A DNA stretch of 64,000 nt from NCBI RefSeq assembly GCF_030547685.1, contig NZ_JAUOQM010000044.1, positions 314,862 through 378,861 on the forward strand, in the 5' to 3' direction. The translations under genes and the position numbers were made by a program. Shown in pieces: positions 9,819 to 18,538 of the stretch. How positions within the stretch are numbered: the stretch's first letter is position 1; the number at the start of each line of letters is the position of its first letter. The notes beneath the pieces were generated by a model that ran no database searches, was not told the DNA's origin, and saw only the letters and a program-made list of their open reading frames with translations. Origin of the DNA: Gilvimarinus sp. 2_MG-2023. Its GTDB lineage: Bacteria; Pseudomonadota; Gammaproteobacteria; Pseudomonadales; Cellvibrionaceae.

Positions 9819-12646
9819 TGAATCAAGACGTTATGGATAACAATTTTCAAGTAGGCGACTGGGTGTGGTTGGAGCAATACCGGCAGACAGGTAAAATTGT
9901 AGATGCCCACTGCTTATGGGGTATTGCAAATTATCGAGTATGGTTATCGCAGGATAACAGTGTAATCAAGGTAGGGCCTGAACAGGTATCACCTCTTGTC
10001 GCTGCTCAATCCATGTGTGCTGCTTCTATCGCCTATTTGGCTACCGCTGCCCGTGTGGCTGCAAGCCAGCAAGAGGAAGCGCTGCTGGCCCCGATGGGCA
10101 GCAATGTCATTCCGCTGCCTCATCAATTAAAAGCGTTGAACAAGGCTGTTAGCCAGTCTCAGGTACGTTATCTGCTAGCTGATGAGGTTGGCTTGGGAAA
10201 AACCATTGAGGCCGGTTTGATTATGCGAGAGTTGAAGTTGCGTGGTTTAGTGCGCAGAATTCTCGTGGTAGCCCCTAAAGGGCTGGCAACGCAGTGGGTC
10301 AGTGAAATGCAAGTCCATTTCAATGAGTCGTTCGATTTGATGATTCCCGGTGAGGCAATCGGCACTGCTGATCCTGAAGAAAATATTTGGCAGCGTCATG
10401 ATCAGGTGATCTGCCCGATGGATTCCATTAAACCTATCGAAAAACGTCGTGGTTGGAATCTGGATAAGATTAATCAATACAACAAGCAACGCTTTGATGA
10501 TCTGATCAGTGCGGGTTGGGATCTGATTGTCGTTGATGAATCTCATCGTTTGCAGGGCAGTACCGATACTGTAGCTCGTTTTAAGTTAGGCCAAGGCTTG
10601 GCCGACTCAGCACCGTATTTCTTACTGTTGTCTGCTACACCGCACCAAGGAAAATCTGATGGCTTTCACCGTTTAATGACGTTGCTGGATAGAGAGCATT
10701 TCCCTGATGAAACCTCTGTTACACAGGAGCGAGTAAAGCCTTATGTTATCCGTACTGAGAAGCGCCATGCTATTGATGCTGAAGGCAAAGCTCTATTTAG
10801 ACCGCGCAAAACTCAGTTAGTCACTGTAGCCTGGCAGGCCAATCATAGTGTTCAACGTGAACTCTACGATGCTGTTACCGACTATGTGAGAGAAGGCTAT
10901 AACAAGGCATTGGCAGCTAAGCAGAATGCCATTGGCTTCTTGATGATTCTGATGCAGCGCTTGGTGGTCTCAAGTCCTGCGGCTATTCGCGCCACTTTAC
11001 AGCGTCGTTTAGATGTACTGAATAAACCGTCATTAGCGGAGCAAGCGTCATTGCTTGCGCCCGATGAGTGGGAAGATTTGGACGGTGAGCAACAGACCGA
11101 TGAGTTGTTGAATGCCAAGATTAAAGCACTGAAAGACGAAAAGCAGGAGGTACAGTGGTTACTGGGCTTGGCTGATAAGTGTATGCAGCAAAGCATTGAT
11201 GCTAAGGCTGATGCGTTGCTTGAGTGGGTTACCCAGCTTCAGCGAGAAGAGGATGACCCCAATCTAAAGGTCTTAATCTTTACTGAATTTGTGCCCACAC
11301 AAATGATGCTAGCTGAATTCCTTAAATCTCGTGGTATGTCCGTTGTGACGCTGAATGGCTCTTTAAGTATGGAAGAGCGTAAACATGTGCAAAAGTCATT
11401 TGCTGACGAGTCCCGAGTGCTCATTTCTACGGATGCTGGTGGTGAAGGTCTGAATTTGCAGTTCTGTCATGTGATTATTAATTACGACATCCCCTGGAGC
11501 CCAATGCGATTAGAGCAGCGAATAGGTCGAGTGGATCGTATTGGTCAGAAAAAAGTCGTAAGAGCGCTTAATCTGGTATTTGAAGATACGGTTGAGCACA
11601 GGGTAAGGGAAGTGCTGGAAGAAAAACTGAATACCATACTTGAAGAGTTTGGTGTGGATAAAACTAGTGATGTCTTGGATTCCGCGCAGGCTGGCCAGCT
11701 ATTTGATGAGCTTTATACAGGTGCAATAAATAACCCTGACGCAATTGATATTGAGATAGAGAAGGCCTTGGAGCAACTTCGCTCGCAAGCCGCTACTAGC
11801 CAAAGCAGTAAAGAGTTATTCGTGGATGATACGCCTGTTGATGTATCTGAAGCGGAAAGAATCAGTCTACACCCATTACCCTATTGGATAGAGCGCATGA
11901 CGCTCAGCTATCTAAAAAGTCACGGTGGTGTTGTAGATCAAAATACGGATAATAGTTGGCAGCTAACCTGGCCAGATGGTGAACAGTGGGATAGCTGTCT
12001 GTTTGACAATAAATTAGCCGAAGCTAACCAAACCGCCGAGCACGTCACGCTTGATCGGCCGAAGATTGGATCATTGTTGCAGACTCTTCCAGCCTGGATA
12101 CCGGAGCAGAAAATCCCGGTAGTGAGTATTCCGACGATTCCAGACTCTGTTGATGGCATATGGTCTCTGTGGCAAATAGTGCTAGATACCTCAAGTCTTA
12201 GCCAGTCCAAGAGTGTCAAGGAAACGGCCTATTTTCCTGTTTATCAAACTATGGAAGGGAAGTCTTTTCCCGCAACAGCGAAAAGAGTATGGGAGGCATT
12301 GCTAAGTAATGATCCTGTGCTTACTCAGGAGGAGTTCTTACAGCCAAATCAAGCTTCTGTATTTTCCTTTGTTAGAGAGCAAGCGGAAGAGCTAGGTCAG
12401 TCGACCTACGAGCAGTTAAAAGCTCGGTATCTTGATAGCCTTGAGCTAGAAAAAGACAAAGTCTTGTACGGTTTTAAGGCCCGAGAGAAGGCAATTGAGC
12501 GTATCGGCTTGCTGGAAGTGAAAGACTATCGTCTGAATAAGCTCAAGCAAGAGCGGCAGCAGTGGGAATTGAATTATCAGGAGCGCCAAAAATTAAAGCC
12601 TGAGCTTAATGCTGTGCTGCTACTACGAGTGAAGCCTGGAGCTTAG
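9818..12646 (+). CDS. brxHII: BREX-3 SNF2-type helicase BrxHII
   Basis: Superfamily 2 helicase of the SNF2/RapA type with all core motifs: Q/I region LADEVGLGKTIEAGLI (about residue 121), DEAH-variant VVDESHRLQG (about 240), LLSATPHQG (about 270), and the C-terminal lobe STDAGGEGLNLQ (about 540) and RIGRVDRIGQ (about 568). The long C-terminal region has no motif I recognise. The N-terminal 80 residues look like a small beta-rich domain (GDWVWLEQY). The gene starts on the pglXI stop and ends 21 nt before pglZ. Role by family: the helicase component required for type 3 BREX; its mechanism is not settled. Confidence 0.88.
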   Translation: MNQDVMDNNFQVGDWVWLEQYRQTGKIVDAHCLWGIANYRVWLSQDNSVIKVGPEQVSPLVAAQSMCAASIAYLATAARVAASQQEEALLAPMGSNVIPLPHQLKALNKAVSQSQVRYLLADEVGLGKTIEAGLIMRELKLRGLVRRILVVAPKGLATQWVSEMQVHFNESFDLMIPGEAIGTADPEENIWQRHDQVICPMDSIKPIEKRRGWNLDKINQYNKQRFDDLISAGWDLIVVDESHRLQGSTDTVARFKLGQGLADSAPYFLLLSATPHQGKSDGFHRLMTLLDREHFPDETSVTQERVKPYVIRTEKRHAIDAEGKALFRPRKTQLVTVAWQANHSVQRELYDAVTDYVREGYNKALAAKQNAIGFLMILMQRLVVSSPAAIRATLQRRLDVLNKPSLAEQASLLAPDEWEDLDGEQQTDELLNAKIKALKDEKQEVQWLLGLADKCMQQSIDAKADALLEWVTQLQREEDDPNLKVLIFTEFVPTQMMLAEFLKSRGMSVVTLNGSLSMEERKHVQKSFADESRVLISTDAGGEGLNLQFCHVIINYDIPWSPMRLEQRIGRVDRIGQKKVVRALNLVFEDTVEHRVREVLEEKLNTILEEFGVDKTSDVLDSAQAGQLFDELYTGAINNPDAIDIEIEKALEQLRSQAATSQSSKELFVDDTPVDVSEAERISLHPLPYWIERMTLSYLKSHGGVVDQNTDNSWQLTWPDGEQWDSCLFDNKLAEANQTAEHVTLDRPKIGSLLQTLPAWIPEQKIPVVSIPTIPDSVDGIWSLWQIVLDTSSLSQSKSVKETAYFPVYQTMEGKSFPATAKRVWEALLSNDPVLTQEEFLQPNQASVFSFVREQAEELGQSTYEQLKARYLDSLELEKDKVLYGFKAREKAIERIGLLEVKDYRLNKLKQERQQWELNYQERQKLKPELNAVLLLRVKPGA

Positions 12647-12667
12647 CGTGGCAATGGAAATATCTCT

Positions 12668-14692
12668 ATGAATAATATCGTAAATGATCCGGAAGAGATG
12701 CCATCTTGGCAGGAAAAATTTCTGGCACAGCTTGATCGTCGTATTTCTACGGTATTTATTGCTGATGATCCAGATGCTCTACTGACAGAAGAGTCTTTAC
12801 AGCAGGCATTAATGTCTAAAGGGTTGGATCTTCATTTCTATGAAGACCCCATAGCCTTACGTTATTTTTTGGAGCACAAAGTAAAGCCGCAACAGACTGC
12901 TTGTGTTGTAAGTATTGATAGTGATCAGTTTGACATTGATGCTATTTCCTTCGATATATCGCAGAAAGCTACACGTTTGTCTCTGTCATTGAAGGATTGT
13001 TTCCCTAAGTTGACCTATACCGTTTTAAAAGCATTGCAGCCTGAAGAGCTTAATGCGCTGGATAATGCGATAGAGGGGTATACGCCGGGTGAGCTTAATG
13101 AAAGTGCCAGTAGTGACTTTGTGTTACGTCATGTATTTAAAATTGCTCCAGAGGTAGTTCAGACATCTTCTGATTTGTTGAGAGCCTTGCTGCGTTTGCA
13201 CTATCGCGACATAGAGCTGCCTGATGTGCTTAAGGCTCGCCTGGTGGCCTTACTCAAAAAACGTCGGCAGTTTGCAATGTGGTCATTGGAGGCTATCGTT
13301 GCTGATAAAAAAGCGTTTTTCTTATTTTTACAGCAACATTGGCCCGGCTATATACTGGAGGTCATTGAAGCTCTGGATCAGGGTATTCAAGAGCCGAAGG
13401 CTGTATACCTGGTGAATGCAGAGTCAGAAGATAAGATAATTCTCCCTTTTGGACATGATGATGTGCGGGTATACATAGATAACCTGTTCTTGGAAGGCTA
13501 CCTTACGCCCATTGAGGTTAGTACACCAGACAGGCTAATAGGGCACTGGTGTTTGGTTGGTGTATTGCAGGACCCCGATAAAGAGCAGCAGAAACGCTTC
13601 AACGGGTTGTTAAAGCTATGTGAAGAAACTCTGCCAAGTGTCGAAGATCGACATCAGAATTGGCAGCAGTTCGCTTTCCGTTGGGCTGAGTTTTCAGCTC
13701 TTTTTCATTTCAATAACCACAGTAAACGGAAAAAATTGGCTAATGCTGAAGCCTACAGTGACGTTCAAAAAAAGGTTGATGATGTCTTTTCTCAGTGGTT
13801 GCTGAAAAAATATGCAGGCTTACATAATCATCCACCTGTTCCTCCCGTAATGTTGCACCATATACCGAGGGTTATGGCGAGACAGGTTGAGTCTAATCAG
13901 TCAGCCAAGGTTGCATTGATTTTGGTGGATGGCTTGGCTTTGGATCAATGGGTTACAGTAAAGCAAAAGCTAGCGGATCAACCGTATGTTGAATCCTCAG
14001 TATTTGCCTGGGTGCCCACGGTGACGTCTGTATCACGTCAAGCTTTATTCTCGGCTAAAGCGCCTTATCAGTTTGCCAAAACTATTGCTACGACTAGTTC
14101 AGAACCTAAAGCTTGGGAGCAATTCTGGTTGAATTACGGTTTGGACAAGAGTCAGGTCTATTATGATAAAGGCCTGGGAACCGATGATGTTGATGCACTG
14201 ATAGATCGTCTCAGTGATCGCCGTTTCAGAGCAGTTGGTTTGGTTATCAATACAGTTGATGACATGATGCACGGTATGCTGCTTGGAGCGGCCGGAATGC
14301 ACAATCAGGTGAACTTGTGGGCAGAGTCAGGTTACCTGGACAAGCTTCTTACAGCCTTGCTAAGCAATGGCTTTTCAGTGCATATCACCTCTGATCATGG
14401 CAATGTCGAAGCGGTAGGATCTGGTAAAATAAATGAGGGCGCTATTGCCGAATCCCGAGGAGAGCGTACCCGTGTCTATGAAACTGAAACGCTACGACAA
14501 AGTGTTTCTATTGAGTCTGATGATGTCCTTGATTGGCCTCAGTCCGGGTTGCCCAATGATTATTGGCCTAAGGTTATGAAAGGTAGAGAAGCTTTTGTTG
14601 CTAAAGGTGAAAGAATCGTGGGGCATGGTGGCGTTGCTATCGAAGAAGTTATTGTGCCCTACATAACTGTTAACAGAGAGTCTAATGAGTAA
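12668..14692 (+). CDS. pglZ: BREX phosphatase-domain protein PglZ
   Basis: Hallmark BREX protein with an alkaline-phosphatase-superfamily core. The visible metal-binding motifs are ALILVDGLALDQW (about residue 416), HITSDHGNVEAVG (about 573) and VGHGGVAIEEVIVPY (about 652). The N-terminal 370 residues are a helical PglZ-specific region. Length (674 aa) fits the type 3 form. It starts 21 nt after brxHII and overlaps brxA by 8 nt. Its exact enzymatic role in defence is unresolved in the family. Confidence 0.9.
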   Translation: MNNIVNDPEEMPSWQEKFLAQLDRRISTVFIADDPDALLTEESLQQALMSKGLDLHFYEDPIALRYFLEHKVKPQQTACVVSIDSDQFDIDAISFDISQKATRLSLSLKDCFPKLTYTVLKALQPEELNALDNAIEGYTPGELNESASSDFVLRHVFKIAPEVVQTSSDLLRALLRLHYRDIELPDVLKARLVALLKKRRQFAMWSLEAIVADKKAFFLFLQQHWPGYILEVIEALDQGIQEPKAVYLVNAESEDKIILPFGHDDVRVYIDNLFLEGYLTPIEVSTPDRLIGHWCLVGVLQDPDKEQQKRFNGLLKLCEETLPSVEDRHQNWQQFAFRWAEFSALFHFNNHSKRKKLANAEAYSDVQKKVDDVFSQWLLKKYAGLHNHPPVPPVMLHHIPRVMARQVESNQSAKVALILVDGLALDQWVTVKQKLADQPYVESSVFAWVPTVTSVSRQALFSAKAPYQFAKTIATTSSEPKAWEQFWLNYGLDKSQVYYDKGLGTDDVDALIDRLSDRRFRAVGLVINTVDDMMHGMLLGAAGMHNQVNLWAESGYLDKLLTALLSNGFSVHITSDHGNVEAVGSGKINEGAIAESRGERTRVYETETLRQSVSIESDDVLDWPQSGLPNDYWPKVMKGREAFVAKGERIVGHGGVAIEEVIVPYITVNRESNE

Positions 14693-15410
14693 GAATAAAC
14701 CATTGGTTGGATTTGATCGTTATGTTGAAGTGCAGTGGATGGACCAAGCTGCGTGCTTGGTGGGGGAAGGGAAATCAATCAGTGAAATTAACGATGACCT
14801 TGACGTATACTTAATGGCGTATGTGGGAGGTGAAACTAGCCGGCGAAAAACGAAGAACATACTGACCGCATGCTGGTGTAAATCGTTGAGTGACGAGAAG
14901 GCCTTCAAGGAAGCCGCAGTGAAAATGTTTAAGGGAGTTAGTGGAGATGAAAAGGTAGCGCTTCACTATGGGTTAAGTGTCATGAGTTATCCATATTTTC
15001 TATCTCTTGGTAAGATCTTAGGTCGCCTGTTTAAGCTTCAAGATGAAGTTACGAATGCAGAGTTCTATCAAAGAGTCATTGAGTCCGTGGGTGACAGGGA
15101 TAGTATCCGGAGAGCATCAGCTCGGTATTTGCAGAGTTTGATAAATTGGAATATTTTAGAGTGTGGTGAAAACTCATCAGTAAAGCTAGGGCATAGATTT
15201 TCAATTCAGTCGGATGATGTGGTGAAATGGTTGTATGCGACTATGCTGTTTTCGTCTGAGTCTCCAAGAATGTCGGTTGATGAAATTATTTCAAATCCTG
15301 TGTGGTTTCCTTTTGATCTATCTAAAAACATCACATCAGTTATAGAGTCACCGTTTATGGATGTTCTACATCAAGGAGTGGGAGATACACTTGTGTCGTT
15401 AAAAGGTTAA
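14685..15410 (+). CDS. brxA: BREX protein BrxA (DUF1819-like)
   Basis: Last gene of the BREX operon, 241 aa, overlapping pglZ by 8 nt. It is helical, with a family-like segment RRASARYLQSLINWNILE (about residues 145-162) that resembles the winged-helix part of BrxA/DUF1819 proteins, which are small DNA-binding BREX components. Homology is inferred from this segment, length and position rather than from a strong motif. Its TAA overlaps, tail-to-tail, the stop of an antisense reading frame (15407-15709). Confidence 0.7.
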   Translation: MSKNKPLVGFDRYVEVQWMDQAACLVGEGKSISEINDDLDVYLMAYVGGETSRRKTKNILTACWCKSLSDEKAFKEAAVKMFKGVSGDEKVALHYGLSVMSYPYFLSLGKILGRLFKLQDEVTNAEFYQRVIESVGDRDSIRRASARYLQSLINWNILECGENSSVKLGHRFSIQSDDVVKWLYATMLFSSESPRMSVDEIISNPVWFPFDLSKNITSVIESPFMDVLHQGVGDTLVSLKG

Positions 15411-15709
15411 TGCCAGTGTTTCGGTATTTGAAGATCGAAACACTTGGCTGGGTATTCTAGCATTGAGATGATCTCTTTGTGTCTATCTGAGTCATAAGTC
15501 GAATTAACTTGTCTGTCTTCAAGAATTGACTTTAGCTCAGGTAAATTGAACACCCCTAGAGCATAAAAGTTAGACCAAGTAGCTTCGCCAAATAATTTTT
15601 AAATTACTTGATTGTCTTCTCTATCACTGACTATTTTCTTATTCCCGGATATCTGATTAAGTGCTTTATCAGCTTCAGGTCTATCTTCGTAAGTCTGTAA
15701 AATTTTCAT
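15407..15709 (-). pseudogene. small minus-strand ORF interrupted by one in-frame stop
   Basis: Reading leftwards from an ATG at 15709, a 101-codon frame ends in TAA at 15409-15407 and contains a single internal TAA (15601-15599, codon 37). Both halves look protein-like: MKILQTYEDRPEADKAL before the stop, and FGEATWSNFYALGVF then IISMLEYPAKCF after it. I do not recognise the family. The final stop interlocks with the brxA stop, so the pair is convergent without any gap. It could be a decayed gene or carry a sequencing error. Confidence 0.45.
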
Positions 15710-16169
15710 CGAATATAATAAAGAGGCTAATAGGGTGAGGGTAGGAAGAATATATCAGAGTTTAATTACTCATCATCTATTAGCCGATAATGAGTTAAAT
15801 ATTTCAATTAAATAATTGTTTGCTTTTGGTTGCAGGCGTCTTTCAGTTTAAGTTTGTCAGGAGACACTTAAACTTTATGTCACTAGGATATATGTAAATC
15901 TTAGTATGTACTTAACTTCTCTAGTGATGTGTAAAACTTACTGTATAGCTTATCATAAATCATAAGAAAAGTCAATAGTAAGGACATCAATTGATAGTTT
16001 AAAGCTAACAAGTGATGGGTGATATAAATATTTGTTTAGCATCCAATCTTTACGTATGGACCGGGTGCTTATATGTGTAGTAGATATTTTCGGGGGTAGG
16101 GGTCTGAACTGACCCCCCCGTTGGTATCTGAGCATATAGGCCCTTTATCTAATCTACGGAGTCTATACG
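15710..16169. other. AT-rich gap with a GC-rich stem-loop before the radC-like gene
   Basis: No gene is evident. A strong stem-loop lies at 16099-16116 (GGGGTC, loop TGAACT, GACCCC), inside a longer G-run/C-run pairing (16091-16120), 50 nt upstream of the next start. It has no T-tract, so it may be a leader structure rather than a terminator. A 60-codon minus-strand frame (15953-16135) looks like chance. Confidence 0.4.
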
Positions 16170-16697
16170 ATGAACTATTCAAACGAAGCAAACCCTACCA
16201 CTATTAGCCATCCTTACGTTGTTGAAGTTGAGCCCGAGAAGTACACGCTGTCACAGCCTGTCTCTACCGATGAAATGTATGAGCTGCTGCTGAGTGTTAT
16301 TGAGCAGCGGTTTCACCGAGGTGATCAGCTAAGCTCTCCAGGTGATACCAGGATATTCTTTCAGCTCAAGCTGGCAAGGCTTGAGCATGAAGTATTCAGT
16401 GTCGTATTTCTGGATAGTCAGCATCGAGTGCTGGCTTACGAAGAAATGTTTAGGGGCACTATTGATAGTGCGTCAGTCTATCCCCGTGAAGTGGTCAAGC
16501 AAGCTCTGAAGTACAACGCTGCTGCGGTTATCTTTGCTCATTGCCATCCTTCCGGTATTCCAGAGCCTTCTCAGGCAGATCGTAGCATCACCGACAAACT
16601 TGTCCAGGCATTAGACCTCGTCGGTGTTCGAGTGTTAGACCACATGATCGTTGCAGGCATTGATTGCGTCAGCATGGCTGAGCGAGGTCTGGTTTAG
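16170..16697 (+). CDS. RadC-like JAB/MPN-domain protein
   Basis: The 175-aa protein has the full MPN+ (JAMM) metal signature: a Glu upstream (near residue 88), then HCHPSGIPEPSQAD (about residues 128-141). It matches the RadC/YkfG-type family that is frequent on genomic islands and integrative elements. Despite the name, a DNA-repair role for these proteins is not established. The start follows CTACGGAGTC, a plausible ribosome-binding site. It is followed by two small island genes with separate ribosome-binding sites. Full-length chromosomal RadC has an N-terminal helix-hairpin-helix; this short version lacks it. Confidence 0.85.
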   Translation: MNYSNEANPTTISHPYVVEVEPEKYTLSQPVSTDEMYELLLSVIEQRFHRGDQLSSPGDTRIFFQLKLARLEHEVFSVVFLDSQHRVLAYEEMFRGTIDSASVYPREVVKQALKYNAAAVIFAHCHPSGIPEPSQADRSITDKLVQALDLVGVRVLDHMIVAGIDCVSMAERGLV

Positions 16698-16811
16698 CCG
16701 CTCCGTCACGCTCTACTCCCATCTAAACATTAACTCCCCGTAATTCTGAGCTGGTTCCATTGTAATGGGTAATCAGATCAGTTGATCAAATAACATCCAA
16801 AGGAAATAACT

Positions 16812-17012
16812 ATGGCTACTTCATTGATGGCTTTTGAATTGTTGTGTCTAAAATCTGTACCCATGCAGCGTGTGTATATATTTGCTGAGTCGTTAGAGGC
16901 GGCAAATGGGCTAGCAGTTGATGCAGGGTTTAGCTCTTTTTTAATAGAGCCTGCTGATGCTGTGTCGTGCTTGATTCAGGCTAACCGTTTAATCATTCCT
17001 TCAGCACAATAA
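16812..17012 (+). CDS. small hypothetical protein
   Basis: The 66-codon ORF is preceded by AAAGGAAATAACT, a good ribosome-binding site. The product has no motif I recognise and no clear membrane segment. It sits between the radC-like gene and a small membrane protein, each with its own leader. Codon use looks like the neighbours. I regard it as a real but unidentified island gene. Confidence 0.55.
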   Translation: MATSLMAFELLCLKSVPMQRVYIFAESLEAANGLAVDAGFSSFLIEPADAVSCLIQANRLIIPSAQ

Positions 17013-17165
17013 ACCACCGCTAGAAAGCGCAACAAAAAGCCGTTGCACTTCCAATCGGCGGTTGCCTTCTAAAAGCATTTCTTAAATCCAATTTGTATTT
17101 TTAACCCTGTGGGCACGACCTAGCTCAGGGCTAATCGTGCCTGTCATTTACTGCGAGGAACCGTT

Positions 17166-17423
17166 ATGAAAATCATCTCACCTATCGAATACTTTTTGAT
17201 CATGCTGTCAAAGTTAAACCTGAAAAGGTTGGCCCTATGCCTATTAGCTCTAATCAGTTTGCTGATGTTGGTGTATTTCTTCAGTTGGCTACTAAAAGGC
17301 TTGATCATCATAGTGCTGGCTGTATTGGCCTTCAGGGCTTTGAAGGTAGTATTTGAGTGGATGTTAGGCTTATGGGAGGCAAGTGCAGCAGGCGGGTATT
17401 ATGGCCGCTTGGCAAGCATCTGA
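17166..17423 (+). CDS. small membrane protein
   Basis: The 85-aa product is preceded by GCGAGGAACCGTT. It has one long or two close hydrophobic stretches (about residues 18-57: LCLLALISLLMLVYFF and GLIIIVLAVLAF), so it probably spans the inner membrane twice. No family is recognised. It belongs to the same cluster of small accessory genes as 16812-17012. Confidence 0.55.
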   Translation: MKIISPIEYFLIMLSKLNLKRLALCLLALISLLMLVYFFSWLLKGLIIIVLAVLAFRALKVVFEWMLGLWEASAAGGYYGRLASI

Positions 17424-17938
17424 AGTGTGTTATTGTCAGCTATCTAAGTTCTGTAAGTGATTGATCTTTAACCAGAAATTGGAACTTTAAACAGCTATTT
17501 CAATGGTGGGGTACAGGGTGGGGTAGAAATTCAGGCATAAAAAAAGCCCTTGAAAATGTCGATTCACCCAATTAATGTCATGCGCTTTCAACAATAAATT
17601 GTCCAGTTTTATCGTTAATATTCATGTTTCGAAGTAGTTATTTGCCTATTCTCTATGATGTTTACCCATATGTTGTCACCTTTCTTTCTGGAAGAACCCA
17701 ATTGCTGTCCGCTGGTAAGTTATTGAAAATAAAAAGTTATTAGGGTTTAATAGGCTTTCTTTCGAATTTTTGAAAGCAAGCTAATAGTAACTAAGAACAC
17801 AATTAGCAAGAGCATATGCCAAAATATGGAAAGTCGTGTGGTTTGAAGCATGAAGCTTTCTCTGATGTACCCAATCGATCTAGTTAAGTGCTCTAGAGCG
17901 CGCCCCAAATACCTTAGCTTCCGCAAGTTAGACAAGTT
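17424..17938. other. intergenic region with an imperfect stem-loop
   Basis: No convincing gene. A tandem TGGGGTACAGGG / TGGGGTAGAAAT occurs near 17506-17530. An imperfect hairpin (GCTTTCTTTC with GAAAGCAAGC, about 17755-17781) is also present. A 70-codon minus-strand frame (17747-17959) with a hydrophobic C-terminus is possible, but it overlaps the better-supported start at 17939 and lacks a ribosome-binding site. Confidence 0.4.
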
Positions 17939-18073
17939 ATGAGAACTGATGAAATACATCCGATAATATTGCTTGCATTGGTTTACTGTGGGGGCGGTGA
18001 GACGCAGGCTGACATGCTGCTGGAGCAGGTCTCCAACGAGCTGAAAGTGGTCGATGGAGGTTTTCTTGAGTAA
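17939..18073 (+). CDS. small 44-aa ORF leading the DAC-like/2TM-beta module
   Basis: An ATG at 17939 opens a 45-codon frame ending at TAA 18071-18073. The peptide (MRTDEIHPIILLALVYCGGG at its N-terminus, then an acidic helix-like tail) has no family I know. Its last 8 nt overlap the TTG that I take as the start of the DAC-like gene, and that gene's GGAGG lies inside this ORF. Translation of one would feed into the other. It has no obvious ribosome-binding site of its own, so it may be a leader peptide or the remnant of a larger gene. Confidence 0.4.
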   Translation: MRTDEIHPIILLALVYCGGGETQADMLLEQVSNELKVVDGGFLE

Positions 18074-18536
18074 CGATGTGGACCTATCTCAGGGTGTTGA
18101 TCAAGCAAAAGACTTACTCAGGTCGATCGCCAGCAACCGATGTAGCGATTTTTCTGGTACGGGCGTCGTTTTTTACAGCGATTTAGCTAAGCTCCCCCAC
18201 CTGCAAATGGGTACTGGGAGGGAAAACCTGAAAGTAGCTAAATGCGGTGGCTGTGATATTGCGTCAGCACTGATTTCGGTTTCATCTAAACGTAGTCCTT
18301 ACCATGATGGTTTTCACTTCATCGATATGTGGTCATGGCGAGTAACACATGTATCGCAGTTCATCGCCCCGCCTATTCCAGACGACGCTGCTCAGCGCAT
18401 ACACGGCTCCGGTGCTCGATTGATGTCCGCTATGTTGGCATCACTTCTTTCAGGTATTACATATGTCGGCCTTGTGTCACAGGGAGGCCAAGTCCACTTA
18501 TTTTGCGGCGGCATAGATATCGCTGATGAGGTTTAG
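18066..18536 (+). CDS. divergent diadenylate-cyclase (DAC/DisA_N)-like domain protein
   Basis: Roughly 157 aa, essentially a single domain. By eye the second half aligns with DAC domains of CdaA/DisA. YHDGFHF matches the LHDGA(V/I)I motif. SQFIAPPI sits where the L.P strand occurs. GARLMSAMLAS matches GTRHRAAVGIS, and VGLVSQGGQVHLFCGG matches IIVSEETGGVSVAKNG. The HDG is kept, but RHR reads RLM, so activity or substrate may differ from c-di-AMP synthesis. Start: TTG 18066 has GGAGG at 18056-18060 with 5-nt spacing, whereas the in-frame ATG at 18054 has no ribosome-binding site. Its stop is 2 nt before the Cap15-like gene. The assignment is mine, from motif alignment only. Confidence 0.6.
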   Translation: MSNDVDLSQGVDQAKDLLRSIASNRCSDFSGTGVVFYSDLAKLPHLQMGTGRENLKVAKCGGCDIASALISVSSKRSPYHDGFHFIDMWSWRVTHVSQFIAPPIPDDAAQRIHGSGARLMSAMLASLLSGITYVGLVSQGGQVHLFCGGIDIADEV

Positions 18537-18538
18537 AG

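Noticed and set aside
15953..16135. 60-codon minus-strand ORF upstream of the radC-like gene
   Set aside because: Composition is not protein-like and it runs through the GC-rich stem-loop leader.
17747..17959. 70-codon minus-strand ORF with a hydrophobic C-terminal stretch
   Set aside because: It lacks a ribosome-binding site, overlaps the start of the plus-strand 44-codon ORF that fits better with the downstream genes, and its sequence matches nothing I know. Possible but unsupported.
18066..18536. Minimal CRISPR polymerase (Panoptes OptS) as identity of the synthase-like gene
   Set aside because: There is no GGDD/GGDE palm motif and no N-terminal D-G-D motif; the HDG and VSxxGG pattern fits a DAC domain better.
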